Counted from the stretch's first letter, positions 32,911-41,931 are shown. The stretch is DNA of 64,000 nucleotides from Kitasatospora sp. NBC_00315 (GCF_041435095.1 NZ_CP108025.1:1674001-1738000); one strand, 5' to 3'. Notes: generated by a model from the letters alone, not told the origin. A program made the numbers and translations.

Positions 32911-34284
32911 ATGTCGATCACCGGGACAGGAACCGAGAGACGCCGGGACCGCACCCACTACCTCTACCTCGCGGTGATTGCCGCGGTGGTCGCGGGCGTC
33001 GTGGTCGGACTGGCCGCGCCGGGCTTCGCGGTGGAGCTGAAGCCGGTGGGTACGGGCTTCGTCAACCTGATCAAGATGATGATCAGCCCGGTGATCTTCT
33101 GCACCATCGTCCTGGGCATCGGCTCGGTCACCAGGGCCGCCAAGGTCGGCCGGGTCGGCGGACTCGCCCTCGGCTACTTCCTGGTGACGTCCACCGTCGC
33201 GCTGGGCATCGGCCTGGTCGTCGGCAACCTGCTGGAGCCCGGCTCCGGCCTGCACCTCACCCAGGCGCTCGCCAAGGCCGGCCATGCCCAGGCCACCGCC
33301 GGCGCCGCCCAGAGCTCGACCGACTTCCTGCTCGGCGTCATCCCGACCACCATGCTCTCCGCCCTCACCGAGGGCAAGGTGCTGCAGACCCTGCTGGTCG
33401 CCCTGCTGACCGGCTTCGCCCTGCAGGCGATGGGCCCGGCCGGCGCGCCGGTGCTGCGCGGGATCGAACACGTCCAGAAGCTGGTGTTCCGGGTCATGTC
33501 GATGATCATGTGGGTCGCGCCGGTCGGCGCCTTCGGCGCCATGGCCGCCGTCGTCGGCGCGACCGGCACGGCCGCGCTCAAGAGCCTCGCCGTCATCATG
33601 ATCGGCTTCTACCTGACCTGCGCCCTGTTCGTCGTGGTGGTGCTCGGCCTGCTGCTCCGCCTGGTCGCCGGCGTGAGCGTGATCGCGCTGCTGCGCTACC
33701 TCGGCCGCGAGTTCCTGCTGATCCTCTCCACCTCCTCCTCGGAGAGCGCGCTGCCGCGCCTGATCGCCAAGATGGAGCACCTCGGGGTCAGCCGCCCGGT
33801 CGTCGGCATCACCGTCCCGACCGGCTACAGCTTCAACCTGGACGGCACCGCCATCTACCTCACGATGGCCTCGATCTTCATCTCCGAGGCCATGGACAAG
33901 CCGATGTCGATCGGCCAGCAGCTCTCCCTGCTGGTCTTCATGGTGATCGCCAGCAAGGGCGCCGCCGGCGTCACCGGCGCGGGCCTGGCCACCCTGGCCG
34001 GCGGCCTCCAGTCGCACCGCCCCGAACTGGTGGACGGGGTCGGCCTGATCGTCGGCATCGACCGCTTCATGTCCGAGGCCCGCGCGATGACCAACTTCGC
34101 CGGCAACGCCGTCGCCACCGTGCTGATCGGCCACTGGACCAAGGAGATCGACCACGACCGCGCCCGGCGGGTGCTCGCCGGCGCGCTGCCCTTCGACGAG
34201 CGGACCCTCGTCGACGACACCCCGGCCGCCCTCCCGGTTCCGGTCCAGGGCGGCGCACCCGAGGTCGGGACGGCGGCCCGCTAG
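32911..34284 (+). CDS. dctA: C4-dicarboxylate:cation symporter DctA
   Basis: A 457-aa membrane symporter of the DAACS (glutamate/dicarboxylate transporter) family that imports succinate, fumarate and malate with protons. Signature regions are the serine-rich tip STSSSESALPRLI, the helix VPTGYSFNLDGTAIYLTMA, and the later G-A-A-G-V-T-G motif (SKGAAGVTGAG) with GIDRFMSEARAMTNFAGNA. The ATG at 32911 follows GAAGGAG at 7-nt spacing. It is divergent from a dicarboxylate-type two-component system, its likely activator, and followed by a strong hairpin. Confidence 0.95.
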   Translation: MSITGTGTERRRDRTHYLYLAVIAAVVAGVVVGLAAPGFAVELKPVGTGFVNLIKMMISPVIFCTIVLGIGSVTRAAKVGRVGGLALGYFLVTSTVALGIGLVVGNLLEPGSGLHLTQALAKAGHAQATAGAAQSSTDFLLGVIPTTMLSALTEGKVLQTLLVALLTGFALQAMGPAGAPVLRGIEHVQKLVFRVMSMIMWVAPVGAFGAMAAVVGATGTAALKSLAVIMIGFYLTCALFVVVVLGLLLRLVAGVSVIALLRYLGREFLLILSTSSSESALPRLIAKMEHLGVSRPVVGITVPTGYSFNLDGTAIYLTMASIFISEAMDKPMSIGQQLSLLVFMVIASKGAAGVTGAGLATLAGGLQSHRPELVDGVGLIVGIDRFMSEARAMTNFAGNAVATVLIGHWTKEIDHDRARRVLAGALPFDERTLVDDTPAALPVPVQGGAPEVGTAAR

Positions 34285-34315
34285 TCCGGCGCCCGAGGAC
34301 CACCGCGAAGGCCCC

Positions 34316-34361
34316 GGGCCGGCGGCCGACCGGCGCACCCCGCCGGTCCGGCCGTCGGCCC
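34316..34361. terminator. long hairpin after dctA
   Basis: The arms 34316-34335 and 34341-34361 pair over about 19 positions with one mismatch and one bulge around the loop CACCC. It lies between the convergent dctA and the hypothetical gene at 34397-35353, so it is a likely bidirectional terminator. Confidence 0.65.
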
Positions 34362-34396
34362 GGCGTCACGTCCGGGTGCCCGGGCCGCGGCCCGGC

Positions 34397-35353
34397 TCAC
34401 TCCACGTCGTCCCCGCTGACCGCCCAGCTCAGTCCGGTCGCCGGATCCTCCAGCGCGACGTGCAGGTAGCGCAGCTCGTCCGCCGGATCGCACCAGGTGA
34501 AGCAGCGCAGCCGGGCGACCAGCGCGTTCACCTCCCGCCGGTCCGTCCCGTCCGCGCCGGTCATCGCGGCCAGGGCCCGCCACACCAGCAGCCGTCCCCG
34601 GGCGGCCCCGTGCGCCCGCACGCCGGCGCCCGCCTGGACGAGCACCGGGTAGGCGGCGGCGAACGCGACGTACCCGCCGGTGACCCGGCGCGCCGGGGCG
34701 AACTGGGCCGCCGCGTCCGGGGCGGCGCCGCGCACGCAGGCCGCCTGCGCCCAGTCGGCCAGCTCGGCGAGGGCCGTGGTCGCCCGCTGACCGGCCAACC
34801 GCTCGCCCCGGACCGGCAGCTCGACCGGCCCGAGCCCCTCCCGGGTGGCGGGCAGCGCCAGCAGCGAGCTGCGCGAGCCGCCCGCCCGCAGGTAGTCGCG
34901 GACCCGGCCGCCCTCGCCCCAGCCCGCCACCTCCCACGGCTCCAGCACCAGCGGCACACCGTCCGGGTCGGGTTCGGCCCCGTAGGAGAGGTCCTCCCCG
35001 GTCAGCACCCGGGTGTGCGCGACCAGGCGCCGCACCGGCGGGGGGCCGAGCAGCGGGGCCAGCCGCAGCCAGGAGTGCCGGGTCGCCAGCACCTCCCAGA
35101 GCGGGCCGGAGTCGTGGTCGCCGACCCCGGCCGCCGTGCCGGGGCCGCCGTCCCCGTCGAACAGCCGGACGGCCACCTCGGGCGGCGCCCCGTGCGCGAT
35201 CAGGTGGCCGAGCGCGGCGGTGCCGGCCGCCGCCCTGGCCTCACCCGCCCGGGCCACCGCCGTCGCCCTGGCCTGCCGGTAGATGCCGAGCAGCTCCGGC
35301 CAGCGGCCCTCGTCGGCCAGGGCGCGCAGACTGCGGTCCTCGTACGTGATCAC
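34397..35353 (-). CDS. hypothetical protein, leaderless
   Basis: A 318-aa predicted cytoplasmic protein, Ala/Arg/Leu-rich and mostly helical (MITYEDRSLRALADEGRWPEL; C-terminal DELRYLHVALEDPATGLSWAV). No domain recognised with confidence; similar uncharacterised proteins are common in streptomycetes. The GTG at 35353 has no ribosome binding site, but TACGCT ends 7 nt upstream, so the mRNA is probably leaderless. It lies downstream of, but is separately transcribed from, the conservon. Confidence 0.8.
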   Translation of the reverse strand: MITYEDRSLRALADEGRWPELLGIYRQARATAVARAGEARAAAGTAALGHLIAHGAPPEVAVRLFDGDGGPGTAAGVGDHDSGPLWEVLATRHSWLRLAPLLGPPPVRRLVAHTRVLTGEDLSYGAEPDPDGVPLVLEPWEVAGWGEGGRVRDYLRAGGSRSSLLALPATREGLGPVELPVRGERLAGQRATTALAELADWAQAACVRGAAPDAAAQFAPARRVTGGYVAFAAAYPVLVQAGAGVRAHGAARGRLLVWRALAAMTGADGTDRREVNALVARLRCFTWCDPADELRYLHVALEDPATGLSWAVSGDDVE

Positions 35354-35360
35354 ATTTTTC

Positions 35361-35366
35361 AGCGTA
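35361..35366 (-). promoter_or_regulatory. -10 box TACGCT for leaderless gene
   Basis: On the minus strand TACGCT is followed by GAAAAAT and then the GTG start codon at 35353, giving transcription initiation at or beside the start codon. Confidence 0.55.
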
Positions 35367-35429
35367 CGTGCCGGGCCCGTCCGAAGCTGACAGCCCGTCA
35401 GTACGGTGCGTCGGCCGGCGGCCGGCCCG

Positions 35430-36044
35430 CTACCGCCCGACGGCGGCCAGCAGGCGGGCCGCGTGCACCTTGCCGGCGTGCTCGACCAGGTCGATCAGCA
35501 CCCGCTTGCCGGAGCTGCGGGTCCGCGCGTCGCACATCACCACCGGTGTGTCCGGCTCCAGGTCCAGCGCCCGGGAGACCTCCTCCGGGCGGAAGTCCCG
35601 GGTGCCGGCGAAGCGGTTGACCGCCACCACGAACGGGATGCCCCGGTGCTCGAAGAAGTCCACCGCCGGGAAGCAGTCGGTCAGCCGCCGGGTGTCGGCC
35701 AGCACGACGGCGCCCAGCGCTCCCTGGGCCAGTTCGTCCCAGAGGAACCAGAAGCGGTCCTGGCCCGGCGTGCCGAAGAGGTACACCGACAGGTCCTCGC
35801 GGATGGTGATCCGTCCGAAGTCCATCGCCACCGTGGTGGTGCTCTTCCGCTCGACGCCGCCGGTGTCGTCCACCGCGCGGCCGGCCTCGGTGAGCTCCTC
35901 CTCGGTGCGCAGCGGGCGGATCTCGCTGACCGAGCCGACCAGGGTGGTCTTGCCGACCCCGAAGCCGCCGGCCACCAGGATCTTCAGGGCCAGCACGGGC
36001 GAGTCGTCGAAGCCGACGGCCCGGTCAGAGCGCGCGGAGTCCAT
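35430..36044 (-). CDS. cvnD: conservon GTPase CvnD
   Basis: A 204-aa Ras-like small GTP-binding protein, the fourth conservon gene. The P-loop is AGGFGVGKTTLVGSVSEI. Switch/G3-equivalent sequence is LFGTPGQDRFWFLWDEL, and the specificity loop is VVAVNRF (N-R-F where N-K-x-D is usual). The conserved effector-like region RTEEELTEAGRAVDD is characteristic of CvnD. Its start lies 20 nt inside cvnC. In conservons the kinase, roadblock, DUF742 and GTPase proteins form a membrane-associated complex resembling eukaryotic G-protein signalling and affect development or secondary metabolism. Confidence 0.93.
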   Translation of the reverse strand: MDSARSDRAVGFDDSPVLALKILVAGGFGVGKTTLVGSVSEIRPLRTEEELTEAGRAVDDTGGVERKSTTTVAMDFGRITIREDLSVYLFGTPGQDRFWFLWDELAQGALGAVVLADTRRLTDCFPAVDFFEHRGIPFVVAVNRFAGTRDFRPEEVSRALDLEPDTPVVMCDARTRSSGKRVLIDLVEHAGKVHAARLLAAVGR

Positions 36045-36468
36045 CGATGACCTCCTGGAGGATGTGTTCGTCGGGGAGCAGGGCGGGTGGGACGGGGCGG
36101 CTGACCCGGATGAGCCCGGCGTCCAGCAGATCGCCGAGCAGCACCCGGACCACGCCCAGCGGCAGGTCGAGCCCGGCGGCGATCTCGGCGACGGACAGCG
36201 CGTTCCCCCGGCACAGGTCGAGGATCAGCACCTGCTCCGGGCCGTCGGCCGAGTCACGGCCGTCGGGGGCGCCCGGGGCCGGCAGGTCGCTGACCACCAG
36301 CGCGATGAGGTCGAACTCGCGGCCGCCGGGCCTGGTGCGGCCCCTGGTCATCGCGTACGGACGGACCATCGGCCCGGCCGCGTCGTCGTACCACCGGGCC
36401 TCACGCGTGGGCCCGGTCGGGTGGCCGAAGGAGGATCCGGGCTCGTAGCGGCGGTGCGGGTACGGCAT
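36025..36468 (-). CDS. cvnC: conservon DUF742 protein CvnC
   Basis: A 147-aa DUF742 protein. Motifs: VRPYAMTRGRTRP, FDLIALVVS, and the winged-helix-like core LSVAEIAAGLDLPLGVVRVLLGDLLDAGLIRV, then PDEHILQEVIDGLRAL. It lies between the roadblock protein (5-nt gap) and the GTPase (20-nt overlap), in standard conservon order. Role within the complex is unknown; the HTH-like core suggests a protein or DNA contact surface. Confidence 0.92.
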   Translation of the reverse strand: MPYPHRRYEPGSSFGHPTGPTREARWYDDAAGPMVRPYAMTRGRTRPGGREFDLIALVVSDLPAPGAPDGRDSADGPEQVLILDLCRGNALSVAEIAAGLDLPLGVVRVLLGDLLDAGLIRVSRPVPPALLPDEHILQEVIDGLRAL

Positions 36469-36473
36469 CGGGC

Positions 36474-36884
36474 TCAGCCTCCGACCGCGCCGCGCGGCGG
36501 GGCGTAGAGGTGCTCGCCTACCCGGCGGACCAGCCGGGCCATCTCGTAGGCGATCAGCCCGAGGTCGGCGTCGGCGGTGGAGAAGACGGCCAGGCAGGTG
36601 CCCTCACCGGCGGCGGCGACGAACAGGAAGCCGTACTCCAGCTCGACCATGGTCTGGCGGACCTCGCCCGCGTCGAAGTGCCGGCCGGCGCCCTTGGCCA
36701 GGCTGTGGAAGCCGGACGCGACGGCGGCCAGGTGCTCGCCGTCCTCCCGCCCGAGGCCGGCCGAGGTGCCGATCGCCAGGCCGTCGCCGGAGAGCATCAC
36801 GGCGAACCGCACCTGCGGGACCCGCGAGACGAGTTCGTCGAGCAGCCAGTTCAGCCCGCCCGGGTGGTGGTTGGTGCCGGTCAT
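36474..36884 (-). CDS. cvnB: conservon roadblock/LC7 protein CvnB
   Basis: A 136-aa roadblock/LC7-domain protein: LNWLLDELVSRVPQVRFAVMLSGDGLAIG at the N-terminus, MVELEYGFLFVAAAGEGTCLAVF in the centre. Such proteins act on Ras-like GTPases, here CvnD. The ATG overlaps the cvnA stop (ATGA). All residues typical of the fold core are present. Confidence 0.93.
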   Translation of the reverse strand: MTGTNHHPGGLNWLLDELVSRVPQVRFAVMLSGDGLAIGTSAGLGREDGEHLAAVASGFHSLAKGAGRHFDAGEVRQTMVELEYGFLFVAAAGEGTCLAVFSTADADLGLIAYEMARLVRRVGEHLYAPPRGAVGG

Positions 36885-39628
36885 CGGTTCTCTCCTCGGG
36901 GTGACGGACGGTCGGGTGCCTCGGCGGGGTGCAGCGGGCCCCGGCCCCGGCCGCGTGCCGAGCCCTGCTGGAAGGCGGACATCGCCGCCCTGGCCTCCTC
37001 GGGGTGACGCCCGTCGGAGGGTGGCCGGACCCGACCGCCCGCCGGAGCGGGCCGGGTCGGGGCCTCGCGAAGCTGGGGGGCGAGGCTGGCCTGGCGGATC
37101 CGGCGCGGCAGGTCCGGCCCGTCGGCCGGCCCGGCCGAGGGGCCCCCGGGATGGGGCGGCGCGGCGGCGGGCGGAGTGGCGGCGGGCGGGGCCGCCGAGA
37201 GCGGCGCAGGGGCAGGCGGCGTCGGGACGTGAAATGCCGCGGCGTGAGGCGTCGGGGCGTGAGGTGTCGCGGCGGGCGGTGTCGCGGCGGGCGGTGTCGC
37301 GGCGCGGCGGGCGGATTGCGCTGGCCGCGCCGGGGAGTCAGCGCGGGCGCCGTCGGCCCGGAACGGGCTCGGACGCAGCACGCCCGGGTCACCGCCCCGG
37401 GCTCCGAAGAGCCGCACCGGCGCGGGGTCCTGGCCGGGCCGGCCGGTGTGCGGGGGCGGCTGGATCGCGGTGATCTCCCGCAGCGGCGCCCGGTCACGGG
37501 CCGGCGCCCGCACCGCCCGGTCTCCCGGCGCCGGGTCGCTCCCGGGGCGGCTCCCGACCGCCGGGTCCGCCAGCAGCGCGGTCGGCAGCAGCACCACGGC
37601 GGTGGTGCCGCCGTAGGCGGAGGGCCGCAGCGCCACCCGGACGTCCTGGCGCCTGGCGAGCCGGCTGACCACGAAGAGCCCGAGCCGGTCGCTGTCGAAG
37701 AGGTCGCTCTGCTCGGCGGCGTCGATCCGCCGGTTGGCGTCGGCCAGCGCCTCGGTGCCCATCCCCAGGCCCCGGTCCTCGATCTCCAGCACGTACCCGT
37801 TGCCGACCTGCTCGCCCCTGACGTGCACCTTGGTGTGCGGGGGCGAGAACCCGGTGGCGTTCTCGACGAGTTCGGCGACCAGGTGGGTGAGGTCGGCGAC
37901 GGCCGGTCCGCGGAGCGCGGTGAACGGCATCCGGTGCACCTCGACCCGGGCGTACTCCTCGACCTCGGCCACCGCGGCCCGCACCACGTCCAGCAGTGGC
38001 ACCGGCTTGCGCCAGGCCCGTCCCGGGGCGGCGCCCGAGAGGATGATCAGGCCCTCGGCGTGCCGGCGCATCCGGGTGGTGAGGTGGTCGAGGCGGAACA
38101 GGTCGTCGAGTTCGGCCGGGTCCTCGGTACGGCGTTCCATCGCGTCCAACAGGGTGAGCTGACGGTGCACCAGCACCTGGCTGCGACGCGCCAGGTTGAC
38201 GAAGACGCCGGAGACGCCGGAGAGCACCTCGGCGCGCTCGACGGCCGCGGTGACGGCCGCCAGGTGCACACTGCCCAGCGCGCCGTGCACCTGCCCGATC
38301 TCGTCGCTGCCGTGCGACGCCGGCGGGGCCTCCGCCTCGATGTCGATCTCCTCGCCGGCCCGCAGGCGCCGCATGGTGGCGGGGAGCTTGCGCCCGGCCA
38401 GTTCCAGCGCCGAGTTGCGCAGGGCGGTGAGCTCGGTGACCAGGCCCCGGCCGATCTGCACCGAGATCAGCAGGGAGGCGATCACCGCGACCAGGCCGAG
38501 CAGCACGGCCAGCCCCGAGGTGCTGAACAGTCCGAGGGTGTAGGGGTCGCCGCGCCGTCCGGCCGCCCGGGCGGCGTCGGAGTCCACGGCCCGCAGCGCG
38601 CGGGCGGTGGCGTCGGCGGCGACGGACCAGCGGTCCGGGCCGACGGCCGCGACGGCGGCCCGGCCGTCGGCGGCGGCGCCGATCCGGTCCTCGAAGGCGG
38701 TGAGATCCCGGTGGTCGGCGCCACCGGTGACGGCGAGCAGGGCGGCCCGGTCGGCGGGGCGCAGGTCGGCGGCCGCACCCTGTTCGAACTCGCGGCGCGC
38801 GAAGACGGCGCCGGTGAACTCGCGCAGCTGGTCCGCCGTCAGGCTCCCGGCGCCCTGTCCGGCCCGCAGCAGCGCGTCCTCGCGGGCGAGCAGCTCGCGC
38901 GAGCGGCCGAACTCCAGCAGCACCCTGGCGTCGGAGGCGCCGCGCCGGTCCTGCAGCGGGGTGAGCGCGCCGGCCACCGCGAAGGCCCGGTCGACGGCGG
39001 CGCCGTACGCGGCGTAGACCACCGCCCAGTCGGCGGTGCGGGCCAGCACCCGGGCGCGCAGGGCGGGCAGCGTCCCGACGGCCGCGGTGAGCGCGTCCAC
39101 CCGGCCGGCGGCCTCGGCGCCGAGGCCCTCGGCGTCGGCGCGGTTGTAGCCGGGGCCGAGGCCGAGCCGGGCCGCGGCGGCGTCGGTGGCGGCGGCGGCC
39201 TCCCGCAGGGCGCTCTCCCGGGTGGCGGCGGGGGCGGCCAGCAGCTGGCCGGCGGCGGTGCGTTCGGCCTGCAGGCCCGCGATCGTGTCACCGACCGGGA
39301 CGAGCAGGGCGGATTCGACGTCCCGCAGCCGGATCAGGTCGGCGACGCTCTGCGCGGTGGTGACGCTGGCGAAGGACCACAGCGCCAGTACCGAGACCAC
39401 CGGGACCATCAGCAGAGCGAGGATCCTGGCCCGGACGGTGCGCGGACGCAGCCGGCGCAGACCGGCGGCGGCCGGGCGGGGGGCCGGCCGTTCGGCGGGA
39501 CTCTCCCGGGCGGGCGCTCCGGCGTGGGCACCGCGCCGGGTGCCGGCGGCGGGCGGCCTGGCCGGGCCGCGGGCGGCCCCCGGGGCGGGCGCCGGGGCGC
39601 TGCGCGGCGATCCGCGGCGTACTCGCAT
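36881..39628 (-). CDS. cvnA: conservon sensor kinase CvnA (NIT-HAMP-HATPase)
   Basis: A 915-aa membrane sensor. A Pro/Ala/Arg-rich cytoplasmic N-tail (~65 aa) precedes the first helix (RILALLMVPVVSVLALWSFA). A long extracellular nitrate/nitrite-sensor-type (NIT) helical domain follows (QAERTAAGQLLAAP), then a second helix near residue 370, a HAMP-like segment, and an HATPase domain (LVAELVENATGFSPPHT, EDRGLGMG, DRLGLFVVSRLARR). No canonical phospho-His box is seen, as usual for CvnA. The last ~200 residues are a Pro/Ala-rich disordered tail with PPAATP-type repeats. It is the first conservon gene; five 15-bp repeats lie just upstream. Confidence 0.92.
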   Translation of the reverse strand: MRVRRGSPRSAPAPAPGAARGPARPPAAGTRRGAHAGAPARESPAERPAPRPAAAGLRRLRPRTVRARILALLMVPVVSVLALWSFASVTTAQSVADLIRLRDVESALLVPVGDTIAGLQAERTAAGQLLAAPAATRESALREAAAATDAAAARLGLGPGYNRADAEGLGAEAAGRVDALTAAVGTLPALRARVLARTADWAVVYAAYGAAVDRAFAVAGALTPLQDRRGASDARVLLEFGRSRELLAREDALLRAGQGAGSLTADQLREFTGAVFARREFEQGAAADLRPADRAALLAVTGGADHRDLTAFEDRIGAAADGRAAVAAVGPDRWSVAADATARALRAVDSDAARAAGRRGDPYTLGLFSTSGLAVLLGLVAVIASLLISVQIGRGLVTELTALRNSALELAGRKLPATMRRLRAGEEIDIEAEAPPASHGSDEIGQVHGALGSVHLAAVTAAVERAEVLSGVSGVFVNLARRSQVLVHRQLTLLDAMERRTEDPAELDDLFRLDHLTTRMRRHAEGLIILSGAAPGRAWRKPVPLLDVVRAAVAEVEEYARVEVHRMPFTALRGPAVADLTHLVAELVENATGFSPPHTKVHVRGEQVGNGYVLEIEDRGLGMGTEALADANRRIDAAEQSDLFDSDRLGLFVVSRLARRQDVRVALRPSAYGGTTAVVLLPTALLADPAVGSRPGSDPAPGDRAVRAPARDRAPLREITAIQPPPHTGRPGQDPAPVRLFGARGGDPGVLRPSPFRADGARADSPARPAQSARRAATPPAATPPAATPHAPTPHAAAFHVPTPPAPAPLSAAPPAATPPAAAPPHPGGPSAGPADGPDLPRRIRQASLAPQLREAPTRPAPAGGRVRPPSDGRHPEEARAAMSAFQQGSARGRGRGPLHPAEAPDRPSPRGENR

Positions 39629-39648
39629 GGGTCGGGACCTTTCCTCGG

Positions 39649-39723
39649 GGACGGGCTACGGGAGGACGGGCATCGGGCGGACGGGCTACGCGAGGACGGG
39701 CTACGCGAGGACGGGCACCGGGA
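39649..39723. repeat. five tandem 15-bp repeats upstream of cvnA
   Basis: Units of the type GGACGGGCTACGCGA start at 39649, 39664, 39679, 39694 and 39709; the third and fourth are identical. They occupy nearly all of the gap between the MHYT gene's stop and the cvnA start, so they lie in the cvnA promoter or leader. Confidence 0.8.
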
Positions 39724-39740
39724 GGGCCGGGCGGAGCGAC

Positions 39741-40544
39741 TCAGGCGGCGGCGCGGCCGGAGTGCCCGGCCGGGTGGAACTCCTCGATCGTCAGCTCGGT
39801 CGCCTCCTCGTACGCGGCGCGCTCCTGGGCCGTGGGCGATAGTGCGACGAAGGCCGAGGTCAGGAAGAGGAAGGAGCCGAGCCCGACCGCGAGCGGGAAG
39901 ACGAACTGCATCGGCGCGGCGCCGCCGAGGTCGGTGCGGGCGGGCACCATGTGGACCTGCACCGCGGCCATCCCCACGTAGTGCATGCAGGTCACCGCGA
40001 TGCCCATGACCAGCGAGGCGCCGCCGGCCGCCGCCATGGTGCGGATGGTGACGGCGGCCCAGAGCGCCGCCGTGGCCGCGCCGACCGCGACCAGCACGGA
40101 CAGGCCCACGGTGGCCGGGTCGTACTCGATGCCGCCGTGGATGCGGACGGCGGCCATACCCAGGTAGTGCATGGCGGCGACGCCGAGTCCGGTGGTGAGG
40201 CCGCCCAGCAGCAGGGAGCGGCCGCGGTGGGCGCCGTAGCCGACGGTGAACACGCCGAATCCGGTGACCAGCACGGCGACGACCAGGCTGAGGACGGTGA
40301 GCGGCACGTCGTAGCGCAGCTCGGTGCCGTCCACCGAGAAGCCGAACATCGCGACGAAGTGCATGGTCCAGATGCCGGATCCGATGGCGGCGGCCGCGGT
40401 GAGCAGCCAGTTGCGGCGTGAGGTGCCGGTCGCGGACAGCGCCCGCAGCGTGCAGCGCAGCCCGAGCGCGGCGCCGGCGCAGGCCATCACGTAGGACAGC
40501 GTGGGGGTCAGCCAGCCGAAACTCAGGTGGTTCATGGTGCCCAT
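39741..40544 (-). CDS. MHYT-domain integral membrane sensor
   Basis: A 267-aa protein with seven predicted membrane helices and three MHYT motifs: WTMHFVAMFGF, AAMHYLGMAAVRIHGG and VTCMHYVGMAAVQVHM. The conserved Met/His residues may bind copper and sense a gas (family proposal). There is no output domain; the short C-terminus is acidic. The ATG at 40544 follows GGAGG at 5 nt; an ATG three codons later is less well spaced. It lies directly upstream of the conservon in the same orientation, separated by the 15-bp repeats, and may feed into or accompany that sensor complex. Confidence 0.9.
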   Translation of the reverse strand: MGTMNHLSFGWLTPTLSYVMACAGAALGLRCTLRALSATGTSRRNWLLTAAAAIGSGIWTMHFVAMFGFSVDGTELRYDVPLTVLSLVVAVLVTGFGVFTVGYGAHRGRSLLLGGLTTGLGVAAMHYLGMAAVRIHGGIEYDPATVGLSVLVAVGAATAALWAAVTIRTMAAAGGASLVMGIAVTCMHYVGMAAVQVHMVPARTDLGGAAPMQFVFPLAVGLGSFLFLTSAFVALSPTAQERAAYEEATELTIEEFHPAGHSGRAAA

Positions 40545-40869
40545 GGGGACCTCCGGTAGACCGGTCGGGCCCGGGGGTGATCGCTCCGCTCCCGGGCTTC
40601 TCCTCGACCGTGCGGTCTCCGGCGGGGCGTCAGGCGGCTTCTGCCACATATGCCATCCGCACGTGCGCTCTCGGTCTCGGATGCGTGGGACGCTACCGAG
40701 CGTCCGGAATCGGTCACCGGAAGATGTGAAAATCTGCCCACCGTGAGCGGGCGATGTGCTCGAATGGGATCGTCCTGTGCGAACGGCGCCGAGCGCCCGG
40801 CAGGCCCGTCGACGCTGCGGCGCCGCGCTCGCCGCACCGGCCGGTGCGGCGAGCGCGGGGCCGCTCCGG
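40545..40869. other. intergenic region with a 36-bp perfect palindrome
   Basis: The segment 40823-40858 is a perfect palindrome with 18-bp arms (CCGCGCTCGCCGCACCGG and its complement) and no loop. It follows the stop of the solute-binding-protein gene and probably terminates it. The remainder (40545-40760) is lower in GC and should contain the MHYT promoter; no gene is seen. Confidence 0.6.
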
Positions 40870-41931
40870 TCAGAGGCCGCCGTTGACGACGGCGCTGGAG
40901 ACCGCCCCCGGCTGGACGCTCCACTTGGCGAGGATCCGGTCGTACCGCCCGTTCTGGATCAGCCGGTCCAGCGCGGTGGACAGCACGTCGCGCAGCTGTC
41001 CGTTGTCCTTGCCCACCGTGATCCCGTACGGACCGGACTGCACGAAGTGCCCGCTGGTCAGCTGGTACTTGCCGCCCCGGTCGGGGGAGGTGGTGTTGTA
41101 CACCGCCACGGGGAAGTCGTTGAGGTCCGCGACCGCCGTCCCGGCGCCGACCTCGGCGAGCGCCTGTTCGTCGGTGTCCACCGAGTGGACCTTCAGCGGC
41201 TTGCCGATCTTCCCGCAGGCCACGGTCTGCCGGGCCATGATCTCGTCCTGGACGGTACCGCGCTGGACGGCCACGGTGTGGCCGCAGAGGCTGTCCAGGG
41301 TGTCGAGCCCCACCGGGTTGCCGCTTCTGACCAGGATCGACGTACCGGACATGAAGTAGTCGACGAAGTCCACACCCGGATCGGTCCGCCGGCCGTCGTC
41401 GTCGGTGCCGGTCTGCCGCTGGCGGGTGTCGATGACCGCCGACATGGCCAGGTCGATCTGCTTCGACTGGACCGCCGGGATCAGCTTCTCGAACGGCATG
41501 TCCACGAACTCGACCCGCAGACCGAGGTACGTGCCGAGCGCCGTCGCCAGCTCCGGGTCCAGGCCGGCGGGCTCGCCGTCCGGCCCCCGGAAGTCGACCG
41601 GCGCGTAGCCGAGGAAGGAGCCCACCTTGAGGACGCCCGCCGTACGGACCGCCTTCGGCAGCCCGGACCGGAGGTCGGCGCCGGAGCCGGGGTCCATCGA
41701 GGGCGAGGCGCTGCCGCAGCCCGTGAGCAGCAGGCCGCCCGCGCCGAGCGCGGCCAGGACGCGGGCCGGCGCGAGCGGACGCGCCGTGGTGCGGGGGTGC
41801 CCGGCCGCCCGGGGGTTCGCGGGAACGCGCGACTCCGGGGGTCTGCGCGGCTCCGGGGGTCTGCCCGGCTGCGGGGGCGTGAGGGTGTATGAGGGCGTGA
41901 GGGTGCGTGAGGGCATGAGGGTGCGCTGCAT
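40870..41931 (-). CDS. amino-acid-type ABC transporter substrate-binding lipoprotein
   Basis: A 353-aa extracellular solute-binding protein, family 3 (polar amino acids, opines). Domain landmarks: VLKVGSFLGYAPVDFRGPDG, GLDPELATALGTYLG, FEKLIPAVQSKQIDLAMSAV, and FVQSGPYGITVGKDNG. The lipobox is LLLTGC, with the lipidated Cys near residue 72 if translation starts at the ATG at 41931. That leaves an unusually long Pro/Arg-rich n-region of ~50 residues; a later start is possible but no ATG or GTG fits. No permease or ATPase is adjacent, so it would work with a transporter encoded elsewhere or act as a sensor. Confidence 0.85.
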   Translation of the reverse strand: MQRTLMPSRTLTPSYTLTPPQPGRPPEPRRPPESRVPANPRAAGHPRTTARPLAPARVLAALGAGGLLLTGCGSASPSMDPGSGADLRSGLPKAVRTAGVLKVGSFLGYAPVDFRGPDGEPAGLDPELATALGTYLGLRVEFVDMPFEKLIPAVQSKQIDLAMSAVIDTRQRQTGTDDDGRRTDPGVDFVDYFMSGTSILVRSGNPVGLDTLDSLCGHTVAVQRGTVQDEIMARQTVACGKIGKPLKVHSVDTDEQALAEVGAGTAVADLNDFPVAVYNTTSPDRGGKYQLTSGHFVQSGPYGITVGKDNGQLRDVLSTALDRLIQNGRYDRILAKWSVQPGAVSSAVVNGGL

